From: DAOVDI01 sp965373045
GTDB lineage: Bacteria; Acidobacteriota; Aminicenantia; Aminicenantales; Aminicenantaceae
DNA length: 34,146 bases
NCBI GenBank assembly: GCA_965373045.1
Contig: CBDVEQ010000005.1
Span: forward strand, 1 to 34,146
Direction: 5' to 3'
Positions 8,709 through 15,690 of this stretch are shown in pieces. Within the stretch, counting starts at the first letter, position 1. Every line of letters begins with the position of its first letter. Under the pieces are notes generated by a model. It was not told the DNA's origin and did not search any database. It was given only the letters and a program-made list of their open reading frames with translations. Position numbers and translations under genes: made by a program.

Positions 8709-9560
8709 TTAGAGAAGGCCTTTTGATTTCAACAGCTTACGCGGATCGATGACGTGCTTTTTCAACCATGAATCGACTTTTTCACTGCCGAGAGCCAATC
8801 CCAGGAGCTCTGTAAAATAAAAAGTGGGGAAGTGAACTTTTCTCCCCCAATTCCTTGACATCATGCCCTGCTTGGTGTCCAGATTGGCCTGACACAGGGG
8901 GCATGCAGTGACTATACAATCCGCTCCCGCCTCTTCAGCTTTTTGGATGAGTTTTCCTGAAAGCTCGGTCACGATATCCGGGCGGGAAAGCATCAGGCTT
9001 CCCCCGCAGCAGTCTGTTTTGTAGGACCAGGAATACGTCTCCGCCCCCAAGAGAGTGAGAAGATCATCCATATTTTGGGGATTGTCGTATTTTTTGGCAT
9101 CCGTGATTTCGGGTGGCCTGGTTATAAGACACCCATAGTAGCACACCGCTTTGAGACCGGTTAAGGGTTTTTCAATTTTTTCTTTGATGGTCCTGATGTT
9201 TTCTTCCTCTGAAAGGAAATCGAGGAGATGTTTGACAGGAACTTTTCCCTGATAGGGAGTGTCGATGATGGGTTCCTTTCTTTCTCTGATATGCTTTTCT
9301 GCCACTTTAAATCTACTGAAGCAGGCGGCACAGGGAATCACCAGATCCATACCGGCTTCCTCGGCGATGGAAAGGTTGCGGGTAGCAAGTTCTATAGCTA
9401 ATGCCTCATCCGTAGTATGCGCAGAGCCGGCTCCGCAGCAGTTCCAGTCAGAAAGCTCGTCCAGCTCGATGTCTAGTGTCTGACAGACTTCCTCTGTGGA
9501 TTTGCCATACTCAAGCCCAGTGCTGTGTAGAGAACATCCTGGATAATAGGAAACTTTCAC
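8709..9560 (-). CDS. hdrB: Heterodisulfide reductase subunit B (HdrB-like, two CCG domains)
   Basis: A 283-residue protein starting at GTG 9560, which overlaps the hdrC stop as GTGA; GAGGAG lies within the end of hdrC. Both cysteine-rich CCG domains are complete: YYPGC (Cys9), NCCGAG (41, 42) and PCAAC (77, 80), then CYYGC (140, 144), DCCGGS (184, 185) and ACPLC (220, 223). In methanogen HdrB these hold two noncubane [4Fe-4S] clusters that cleave the CoM-S-S-CoB disulfide. The organism is not recognisably a methanogen, so the substrate is probably another disulfide or persulfide. Residues KTDCCGGSLM and the spacing match functional family members, so activity is likely retained. Confidence 0.93.
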   Translation of the reverse strand: MKVSYYPGCSLHSTGLEYGKSTEEVCQTLDIELDELSDWNCCGAGSAHTTDEALAIELATRNLSIAEEAGMDLVIPCAACFSRFKVAEKHIRERKEPIIDTPYQGKVPVKHLLDFLSEEENIRTIKEKIEKPLTGLKAVCYYGCLITRPPEITDAKKYDNPQNMDDLLTLLGAETYSWSYKTDCCGGSLMLSRPDIVTELSGKLIQKAEEAGADCIVTACPLCQANLDTKQGMMSRNWGRKVHFPTFYFTELLGLALGSEKVDSWLKKHVIDPRKLLKSKGLL

Positions 9561-10147
9561 GCACCTTCTCCTCTTTTGAGTTTTTTAAAAGACTTTTTAA
9601 TTTTTTTTCTTCGTTTTACGATGCTGGGGAAGAGTTTAAGTTTTCCGTGTCTAAAAAGCTTTATCCCAACTTTCATATCCTCTAAAAGGGCGCCGCTTTT
9701 TATATTGGCAACAAGGTCTCCACTCGTTCTCATCATATACAGACCAATCATCCCCAATTCATACAGCTTTCCAGTCATCTTGATAGACTGGAGAACAGAG
9801 CTGTGGAAAATAGCTGGGTGCTTATCTCCCTTTTTCAAGCCAGATTTGAGCGAAGCCATTCTCATGGTGTCTATGATCTTGGCCACGTCAATGTCGTTGG
9901 GGCAGCGAGTCGTACAGGTTTCACAAGAAGCACACAGCCAAATAGAAGCACTCATTAAAACTTCGTCTTTGAGTCCCATTCGAATCATATGGATAATCTG
10001 GTGTGGCAGGATATCCATAGCGAAAGAAACCGGACATCCACTGGAGCAAGTTTTGCATTGATAACAGGATGAAACACTTTCGCCGCTACTTTTGTCTACT
10101 TCAGCAAGCCAATTGTGGTCAGGAATAATGACTGATTCAGACTGCAT
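9557..10147 (-). CDS. hdrC: Heterodisulfide reductase subunit C (HdrC-like, 2x[4Fe-4S])
   Basis: A 196-residue protein and the first gene of the operon. The ATG at 10147 has AAGGAG about 7 bases upstream. Two [4Fe-4S] motifs are visible: CYQCKTCSSGCP (Cys28/31/34/38) and CASCETCTTRCP (Cys72/75/78/82). HdrC carries electrons from HdrA to the HdrB active site. The C-terminal third is basic and ends in a Lys/Arg-rich stretch, slightly longer than minimal HdrC. No transmembrane helices are seen, so this is the soluble HdrC type rather than HdrE-linked. The order hdrC-hdrB-hdrA matches the common bacterial arrangement. Confidence 0.93.
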   Translation of the reverse strand: MQSESVIIPDHNWLAEVDKSSGESVSSCYQCKTCSSGCPVSFAMDILPHQIIHMIRMGLKDEVLMSASIWLCASCETCTTRCPNDIDVAKIIDTMRMASLKSGLKKGDKHPAIFHSSVLQSIKMTGKLYELGMIGLYMMRTSGDLVANIKSGALLEDMKVGIKLFRHGKLKLFPSIVKRRKKIKKSFKKLKRGEGA

Positions 10148-10327
10148 AATTTGTCTCCTTATGTAGATAATTCCCCAATGAATTCAATGTTTTGGAATGA
10201 AATAAAGGGGGGGAGATTGCGGATTTTTTCTTGCTCTTTGTATATGAGGACATCATTAAAACTTTGTAAAAAAATAAAATCTAACGTTATTATAGAAATG
10301 CTATCGATCGAATTAAAAATAGGGGTA

Positions 10328-10356
10328 ATATTAAAGGAAATGTTTTTGCTTGTCAA
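10328..10356 (-). promoter_or_regulatory. Candidate sigma-70 promoter for the hdr/nuo operon
   Basis: On the minus strand, TTGACA (10356-10351, perfect -35) is followed by a 17-base spacer and TAATAT (10333-10328, 4 of 6 matches). Transcription would start near 10321, about 170 bases before the hdrC start codon. A second TATAAT at 10294-10289 has only a poor -35 and may be an alternative. Confidence 0.5.
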
Positions 10357-10511
10357 TATGAAATTGCCAACAAATCCGATTTATAAAAAAAACACCCACC
10401 CACTCTCTTTTTCTCCTTTGGCCATCTCTAATATGTTAAAGAATCCTATAGTAACAGGAGGAGTCCGGCAGCATCCATTATTACAGAAAAAAACTGCCGG
10501 TTATAAAACCT

Positions 10512-10540
10512 TCGATACAAAGAGTAAAAAGTTGTATAAT
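10512..10540 (+). promoter_or_regulatory. Candidate promoter for the HypB-HypA chimera gene
   Basis: TCGATA (10512-10517, 4 of 6), a 17-base spacer, then a perfect TATAAT (10535-10540). The predicted start near 10547 leaves a leader of about 30 bases before ATG 10579. Confidence 0.55.
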
Positions 10541-10578
10541 CATGAATCTGTAACGTCCAAATAGAAGTGAAAAGAAAC

Positions 10579-10908
10579 ATGAAAAAAGAAATTCTCGTTT
10601 TGGAAGATCTCCTCGGATCCAACAAAAAAATAGCTGCGGAAATCCGGGAAAAACTGATTTCAAAAGGAATCTTGACCATCAACCTCATGGGTTCTCCCGG
10701 AGCGGGGAAGACAACTTTGCTGGAAAGCATCGCCGAGGGAGCAGAGCTGGACATCACAGAGGTTCCGTGCAAAGTCGAATGTCAAGAGTGTGGAACTGTT
10801 GCAATCAAAAATGACTATGTCTTCATCTGCGAAAAATGCGGCTCGACAAACATAAAAACACTCGAAGGCATGGAAATGATCCTGGAAAAGATGGAAATCG
10901 AAATATAA
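10579..10908 (+). CDS. HypB-HypA chimera (truncated HypB P-loop segment joined to the HypA zinc domain)
   Basis: A 109-residue protein from ATG 10579; an in-frame GTG at 10567 is possible. Residues 1-50 read like the N-terminus of the nickel-insertion GTPase HypB and include the P-loop GSPGAGKTT (38-46), where the homology ends. From about residue 53, AELDITEVPCKVECQECG leads into the HypA zinc-ribbon with CxxC pairs at 68/71 and 84/87 and a HypA-like tail. Normal HypB is about twice this size and has further G motifs. HypA normally begins with a nickel-binding MHE, absent here. It may be a remnant of a lost [NiFe]-hydrogenase maturation locus, an in-frame deletion between hypB and hypA, or an assembly join. 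It has its own promoter candidate, and no hydrogenase gene is in the window. Confidence 0.75.
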   Translation: MKKEILVLEDLLGSNKKIAAEIREKLISKGILTINLMGSPGAGKTTLLESIAEGAELDITEVPCKVECQECGTVAIKNDYVFICEKCGSTNIKTLEGMEMILEKMEIEI

Positions 10909-10937
10909 ACCCGCCACTTTTTCCCATGTCATCTTGG

Positions 10938-10966
10938 TTGAAATACATCAATAATTTGGATAAGAT
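10938..10966 (+). promoter_or_regulatory. Candidate sigma-70 promoter for the redox-signalling operon
   Basis: TTGAAA (10938-10943, 5 of 6), a 17-base spacer and TAAGAT (10961-10966, 4 of 6). The start near 10973 gives a leader of about 47 bases before ATG 11020, which has GGAG 9 bases upstream. Confidence 0.55.
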
Positions 10967-11019
10967 ACTCTGTTCTTAGGTAACATGTGAGGAGTTGTCT
11001 GTTATAGGAGAATGGAATT

Positions 11020-11715
11020 ATGAGCAATGAGTCAAAACCTTTTATACAGGTTTATTGTCCGGAATTGCAGGCGATGATAAGACCCGGAGAATACACCATG
11101 TGCCCCTTCTTCAGGGGGAAGAAGCTTGATCTGTCAGAAACAGACGATATGGTAAAGCAGATCTTTCAATGTCATGTTCAATGCGGATGCAAGGTTGAGT
11201 ACCAGTATTTTGATGGGGATAAGCTGATAACAAAAACCGAGGATTCCATCGAAGATGACGAAACTCTAAGGCGTATTCTTTTTCTTGTAGCCGGAAAAAC
11301 GGGAAAAAAAGAAGAAAAAAAATCGATAAAAGTCCTTCTGGTTGATGATGATGCGGACTTTCTGGAAATGCATTCTGCTGTGTTGGAACACAAGGGATAT
11401 GAAGTGATCACTGCAAAGAGTTCAAAAGAATGTATGGAAACCCTGGAAAAGATTCAGCCTGATATTGTTGTGCTGGATGTCATGATGGAACATTTTGACT
11501 CCGGTTTTAAAGCGAGTGAGAAAATAAAGAAAAAGTATGCAGATCTTCCTGTCATGCTCCTCACCTCGATAGGAGCCCAGACCGGATTGGAATTTTCTGC
11601 CAGTGATGATGTTTTAAAACTTACAGGGGCTGATTTGCTGCTGGATAAACCGGTAAGTCCAAAGGTCTTTATTGACGCGATCGAGAAGCTGACCGGTCAA
11701 AAAAATCTAAAGTAA
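11020..11715 (+). CDS. Response regulator with an N-terminal five-cysteine domain
   Basis: A 231-residue cytoplasmic protein. Residues 1-95 contain Cys13, 28, 51, 55 and 57 (VYCPEL, TMCPFF, FQCHVQCGC), a pattern that could bind a metal or an Fe-S cluster; I do not recognise a named family. A Lys/Glu linker (95-103) leads into a receiver domain (103-226) with the acidic pocket VLLVDDDADF, phospho-acceptor Asp153 in VVLDVMM, and Lys in LLDKP. There is no DNA-binding output domain. It is the first gene of the cassette, 12 bases before the Fe-S sensor kinase. The receiver closely resembles the stand-alone receiver at 13784-14185, including an unusual extended stretch before the DKP motif, so the two are probably paralogues fed by the same kinase. 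Confidence 0.85.
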   Translation: MSNESKPFIQVYCPELQAMIRPGEYTMCPFFRGKKLDLSETDDMVKQIFQCHVQCGCKVEYQYFDGDKLITKTEDSIEDDETLRRILFLVAGKTGKKEEKKSIKVLLVDDDADFLEMHSAVLEHKGYEVITAKSSKECMETLEKIQPDIVVLDVMMEHFDSGFKASEKIKKKYADLPVMLLTSIGAQTGLEFSASDDVLKLTGADLLLDKPVSPKVFIDAIEKLTGQKNLK

Positions 11716-11727
11716 TTCCTCATTCCA

Positions 11728-13815
11728 ATGTCTGTGTTAAGCATTTCTCAAGAAAAGTGCCGGCAGTGTTACCGGTGTGTACAGGGCTGTCCCACCAATG
11801 CTCTAAAGATCGATGACAGAAAAGTGAAGCGCATCGAAGAACGATGTATTCTTTGCGGTGCATGTTATAAGCACTGTCCTCATGATGCTATTATCGCACA
11901 TACTGGAGTCGACCAGGTTGTGGAGCTTCTACAGAAAGGGGAAAAACTTGTTGCGTGTCTGGATCCTACTTTTCCGGCGGTTTTGGACAAGGGAACTCCA
12001 GGACAACTTGTGACAGCGCTTAAAAAATTAGGATTTAAGGAAGTCTGGGAATCGGCTTGCGGTGGTAAACTGGTTATTCGGGAATATCAAAAGTATCTTG
12101 ACGGCTCGGATAAAGTATCCTGCATTTCTTCATTTTGTCCTTCTCTTGTTCTATATATTGAGAAGTATATTCCTGAGCTTGTGGACCACCTTGTACCTGT
12201 TGTTTCTCCTATGGTCGCAGCAGGGATGTTAGTAAAGCAGTTAAGGGGCCGGGAGACAAAGGTGGTCTTTATCGGCTCCTGTCTTTCCAGGATCAGGGAA
12301 CGAATGGATGGACATTCTAAAGGAGTTGTGGATTATGTCCTGACTTACCATGACATCCGGAATATGCTTTATGCGAAAGGAATCAACCGGGAAGATCAGG
12401 CTGCCTCTGACTTTGATGGACCGCGGCCCGATAGGGGAAGATTGTTGAGTATACCCAGCGGATTGTCTCAGAGCATCGGTTTCGATCAAAGCCTTCTGAA
12501 CCTTGATTTTGTTGTTGCAAACGGTTCCGACAGGGCGATCAGGGCTATTCAACAGCTTCAGGACGGGACGATCAAAGCGAAGTTTCTTGATCTCCTTTTC
12601 TGTAAAGGGTGCATCGATGGGCCTATGGTCGATAAGAAAATATCCGGTCCGAGTCGAAGACAAATCGTCGCCAACTTCATAAAATCTCAACGAAAAAAAG
12701 TTAAGAAGACCAAGAAGGCCCAACTAGATCAACCGACCGGTCTCAACCTGAAAAGGACGTTTTCAGCAAAAAGCATTTCCTCTCCTGAACCTGAGGAAGC
12801 CCAAATACAGGCTGTTCTCAGAAAGCTGCATAAAGTGTACCCGGATCAGAACCTGGACTGCGGAGCCTGCGGGCATGACACTTGCCGGGGAAATGCTGTT
12901 GCTGTTATCCAGGGATTTTCTGAGTTGGAGATGTGTCCGCATTATCTTACAAGGCGAATGAGAAGCCTGTATACGCGCCTGGAGAAGTCGCACAAAGAGC
13001 TTAAAGAGTCTCATGACGAATTGGGGCAAGCCCAGCGTCAACTTATTCAAACAGAGAAGATGGCTTCTATGGGACAGCTGGCGGCCGGAGTCGCCCATGA
13101 ACTGAATAATCCCATAGGGACGATCACTCTGTTTGGGAGTATCCTTCAAAAGGAGCTAGCACATAATAAAAAATGGGAACAGGATATAGGCCTTATCATC
13201 CAGGAAGCGGAACGAGCAGCAAAAATAGTCAAGGACCTGCTGAATTTTTCGCGGGAGACCCAGGTCATACCCGGGCTTGTGGATCTTAATAAATTGATTG
13301 AAGAAGCCTTGTCCCTCCTGGTGAAGCAGTCTTTGTTCCACAATATTCAAGTTAAAAAAGATCTGGATCAGAATATACCAACCACTTTTGCAGATGCGGA
13401 TCTGCTCAAGCAGGTTTTTCTGAATATCATTTTAAATGGAGCCCAGGCCATGGAGGGAGATGGCGCCCTTTTTATCAACACTCAATTTATTAAAGAGAGC
13501 AAAAGAATTCGGATCCAGATCAAAGACAACGGAATGGGAATCCCAAAAAAAAATCTTCCACGCCTTTTTGACCCATTTTTTACGACAAAAGAGAAAGGGA
13601 CCGGGCTTGGATTGGCGATCGTGTATGGCATTGTTTCAAAACACAAAGGGTCCATTAAAGTGGAAAGCAAGGAAGGAAAATGGACGAATTTTGTCATCTT
13701 ACTTCCAGTTTTAGACCGGAAAGAATGGATGAAAGGAAAAAAACATGTTGTTCCCATAGGGCAAGAACAAGGAGGAAAGGAACGTGAAGTTCAAAGCAAA
13801 AGTCTTATTGGTTGA
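11728..13815 (+). CDS. Fe-S sensor histidine kinase with a degenerate [FeFe]-hydrogenase-like domain
   Basis: A 695-residue soluble protein. Residues 8-52: two [4Fe-4S] motifs (Cys11/14/17/21, 40/43/46/50). About 60-320: [FeFe]-hydrogenase large-subunit-like domain. H-cluster loops are recognisable but altered: SSFCPS (Cys137) for TSCCP, GSCLSR (Cys185) for PCxxK, and FCKGC (292, 295) for the CxxxC loop. Residues 375-405: a further Fe-S domain, DCGACGHDTC plus a later Cys403. Residues 410-445: coiled coil. From 445: HisKA with phospho-site His457 in AAGVAHELNNP, then an ATPase domain with Asn570, DNGMGIP and GTGLGL. It resembles sensory HydS-type proteins, which sense H2 or redox state rather than make H2. 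The proton-relay Cys position is Phe. The 3' end overlaps the next receiver gene by 32 bases. The ribosome site is weak. Confidence 0.88.
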   Translation: MSVLSISQEKCRQCYRCVQGCPTNALKIDDRKVKRIEERCILCGACYKHCPHDAIIAHTGVDQVVELLQKGEKLVACLDPTFPAVLDKGTPGQLVTALKKLGFKEVWESACGGKLVIREYQKYLDGSDKVSCISSFCPSLVLYIEKYIPELVDHLVPVVSPMVAAGMLVKQLRGRETKVVFIGSCLSRIRERMDGHSKGVVDYVLTYHDIRNMLYAKGINREDQAASDFDGPRPDRGRLLSIPSGLSQSIGFDQSLLNLDFVVANGSDRAIRAIQQLQDGTIKAKFLDLLFCKGCIDGPMVDKKISGPSRRQIVANFIKSQRKKVKKTKKAQLDQPTGLNLKRTFSAKSISSPEPEEAQIQAVLRKLHKVYPDQNLDCGACGHDTCRGNAVAVIQGFSELEMCPHYLTRRMRSLYTRLEKSHKELKESHDELGQAQRQLIQTEKMASMGQLAAGVAHELNNPIGTITLFGSILQKELAHNKKWEQDIGLIIQEAERAAKIVKDLLNFSRETQVIPGLVDLNKLIEEALSLLVKQSLFHNIQVKKDLDQNIPTTFADADLLKQVFLNIILNGAQAMEGDGALFINTQFIKESKRIRIQIKDNGMGIPKKNLPRLFDPFFTTKEKGTGLGLAIVYGIVSKHKGSIKVESKEGKWTNFVILLPVLDRKEWMKGKKHVVPIGQEQGGKEREVQSKSLIG

Positions 13816-14185
13816 TGATGATCCTGATTTTCTTGAAATGCATAAAGCTGTGCTGGCAAGAAACGGTTATGAAGTCCTGACCGCCTTTAACGGCCGGGAA
13901 GGATTGGAGAGAGTCAGGACCGATCTACCTGATTTGATCATTCTGGACCTGATGATGGAGAAACACGACAGCGGCTTTTCCTTCAGTAAACAAATCAAAA
14001 ATGATCCTCTCTTCAAAAAGATTCCCATTCTGATGGTAACGTCCGTTGCCGAAGTCACGGGCTATAGTTTCTCCATAGAAAAGGACGGATATTGGATGAA
14101 AGCCGATGATTTTCTGGACAAGCCTGTTATGCCTGATGTGCTTATCGGCAGGGTTGAGAAGCTTCTGAGAAAAAAGAAGGAGTAA
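13784..14185 (+). CDS. Stand-alone receiver-domain response regulator
   Basis: A 134-residue CheY-like protein starting at GTG 13784 with GGAGG 8 bases upstream, inside the end of the kinase gene. The acidic pocket VLLVDDDPDF, phospho-acceptor Asp55 in IILDLMM, the Thr/Ser in LMVTS and Lys in LDKP are all present. It has no output domain, so it probably relays phosphate or acts by protein contact. It shares with the 11020 regulator the phrase MExxDSGF after the phospho-site and a longer loop before LDKP. The likely phospho-donor is the overlapping Fe-S kinase (inference from translational coupling). Confidence 0.9.
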   Translation: MKFKAKVLLVDDDPDFLEMHKAVLARNGYEVLTAFNGREGLERVRTDLPDLIILDLMMEKHDSGFSFSKQIKNDPLFKKIPILMVTSVAEVTGYSFSIEKDGYWMKADDFLDKPVMPDVLIGRVEKLLRKKKE

Positions 14186-14187
14186 AT

Positions 14188-15672
14188 GTGTCTGATCAGA
14201 TTTGTATTTTAGTCGTTGATGATGAAATGGGGATTCGTGAGGGATGTAAGCGTGCCCTTTCTCTGGAGCAGTATGACGTTGAAGGGGCTGAAAACGGAAA
14301 AGAGGGACTGAATAAAGTCCGGAAAAATTCCTATGATCTTATTCTTGTGGATCTGATGATGCCGGGAATAAGCGGACTGGACCTTATTAAAGAAGTCCAT
14401 CAGATCGATCCGGAGATAATCATAATCGTAATCACAGGATTTGCTACCATCGAAACGGCGGTTGAAGCCACGAAAAGAGGGGCATACGATTATCTGCCTA
14501 AACCTTTTTCGCCGGAGACATTGACAGGGGTTGTGAAACGGGGTTTAGAGAAACGTGCTTTACGCCTTGAGGCACAAAGGATGCAGCAGGAACGGGAACA
14601 GAGGCTGCTTGAGCTTGCCCATGAAAAAAGCCGGCTTCAGACCATCATCGGTTGTATGGCAGACGGAGTGCTGGTGACCAATCTTGAAGGCCAACTGGTC
14701 CTATGGAATGCAGCAAGTGCAAAGATGTTGATTTCCAAGGAAAAGGACAAACCTGGTGAGCCTCTGGATTATTACATACGGAATAAGCTTATTATTGAAT
14801 CCATACACGAGGTCCTGGCTGCGGAAGATAAAAGTGTTTCCATGTTCAGCAAGGAGATTGAAGTTGACAAACAGGGCACAATATTGATGGCTAATATAGC
14901 TCCTATAAAGGATGAAGAGAACAATGTCCTGGGGGTTGTGACCGTCCTCAGAGATATTACTGGGCTCAAAGAGATCGATAAGATCAAATCTCAATTTGTA
15001 TCCATGGTCGCGCATGAGCTCAGAGCACCGCTTGCAGCGATCAAGGGTTGGTTGGAGGTCGTGATCTCCGGGGAAGCAGGCGGTGATGAAGAACAGAAAC
15101 ACAAGTGGCTCCTCCGAGCCAAAGACCGCTCGGATTCTCTGCTGGCATTGGTAAGCGATCTGCTGGAGATCAACCGTATGGAAGCAGGGAAAATAGCACA
15201 AAAGATGGAATCCGTCCAAGTGACTGATACGATCAAGAAAATCGTTGAATTCCTGAAACCGGATATGGATAGACAAAACATCACTGTAAAGATTAAATTT
15301 CCAAAAGACTTTCCAGCGGTTCAAGCAGATCCCAGTGATATGGAAAAACTTTTTACAAATCTGATCAACAACGCCATTAAATATAATGTGGATAATGGTT
15401 CGGTCGTCATCGATGGCGCTGTCGAGAAAAATTATGTATGTTTTCGAGTCAAAGATAGTGGAATCGGAATTTCTGAAGACAACCTCGCCCACCTGTTCGA
15501 AGATTTTTTCAGGGCTGATGATCATCGGGTAAAAAAGATTCGTGGAACAGGGTTAGGCCTCACCATCTCAAAAAAGATCGTTGATTCTCATTTCGGGCGA
15601 ATCGAAGTAAAAAGCAAGCCTGGAGAGGGGAGCACGTTTTCTGTATATTTGCCTCTCAATAAAGGAAAATAA
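14188..15672 (+). CDS. Hybrid receiver-PAS-histidine kinase
   Basis: A 494-residue soluble signalling protein starting at GTG 14188, with AAGAAGGAG 5 bases upstream and two bases after the previous stop. Residues 5-120: receiver with Asp55 in LILVDLMMPG and Lys in YLPKPF. Residues 125-150: coiled coil. About 150-262: PAS domain (GCMADGVLVTN, LRDITGLKE). About 266-335: HisKA with His276 in SMVAHELRAPL. Then an ATPase domain with NNAIKYN, DSGIGIS and GTGLGL. The N-terminal receiver suggests it takes phosphate from another kinase and modulates its own PAS-kinase, making a multistep relay with the upstream genes. No membrane segments are seen, so the signal is cytoplasmic. The PAS ligand is unknown. 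Confidence 0.9.
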   Translation: MSDQICILVVDDEMGIREGCKRALSLEQYDVEGAENGKEGLNKVRKNSYDLILVDLMMPGISGLDLIKEVHQIDPEIIIIVITGFATIETAVEATKRGAYDYLPKPFSPETLTGVVKRGLEKRALRLEAQRMQQEREQRLLELAHEKSRLQTIIGCMADGVLVTNLEGQLVLWNAASAKMLISKEKDKPGEPLDYYIRNKLIIESIHEVLAAEDKSVSMFSKEIEVDKQGTILMANIAPIKDEENNVLGVVTVLRDITGLKEIDKIKSQFVSMVAHELRAPLAAIKGWLEVVISGEAGGDEEQKHKWLLRAKDRSDSLLALVSDLLEINRMEAGKIAQKMESVQVTDTIKKIVEFLKPDMDRQNITVKIKFPKDFPAVQADPSDMEKLFTNLINNAIKYNVDNGSVVIDGAVEKNYVCFRVKDSGIGISEDNLAHLFEDFFRADDHRVKKIRGTGLGLTISKKIVDSHFGRIEVKSKPGEGSTFSVYLPLNKGK

Positions 15673-15690
15673 TAAGAAGGACCTTATCCA

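Larger units (their letters stand above)
10148..10578. other. Divergent intergenic region between hdrC and the hypBA gene (431 bp)
   Basis: AT-rich, with homopolymer A and T runs and a run of seven G at about 10205-10211. I see no credible gene: open frames here lack ribosome sites and family resemblance. It holds candidate sigma-70 promoters for both directions, listed separately, and would give the hdr operon a leader of roughly 170 bases. No clear riboswitch, operator palindrome or terminator was recognised. Confidence 0.6.

Noticed and set aside
1..10147. Operon read as respiratory complex I
   Set aside because: No membrane subunits (NuoA, H, J-N) are present; the Nuo parts are soluble modules fused to Hdr proteins.
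10151..10564. 137-codon plus-strand frame between hdrC and the hypBA gene
   Set aside because: The start lacks a ribosome site, the composition follows AT-rich spacer, and it covers the candidate promoters.
11728..13815. Annotation as a catalytic [FeFe] hydrogenase
   Set aside because: The H-cluster loops lack the proton-relay Cys, the L2 Lys and the CxxxC spacing, and the protein continues into a histidine kinase.
14701..15525. 274-codon minus-strand frame opposite the hybrid kinase
   Set aside because: It lies wholly within a well-supported kinase gene and its translation resembles no family.
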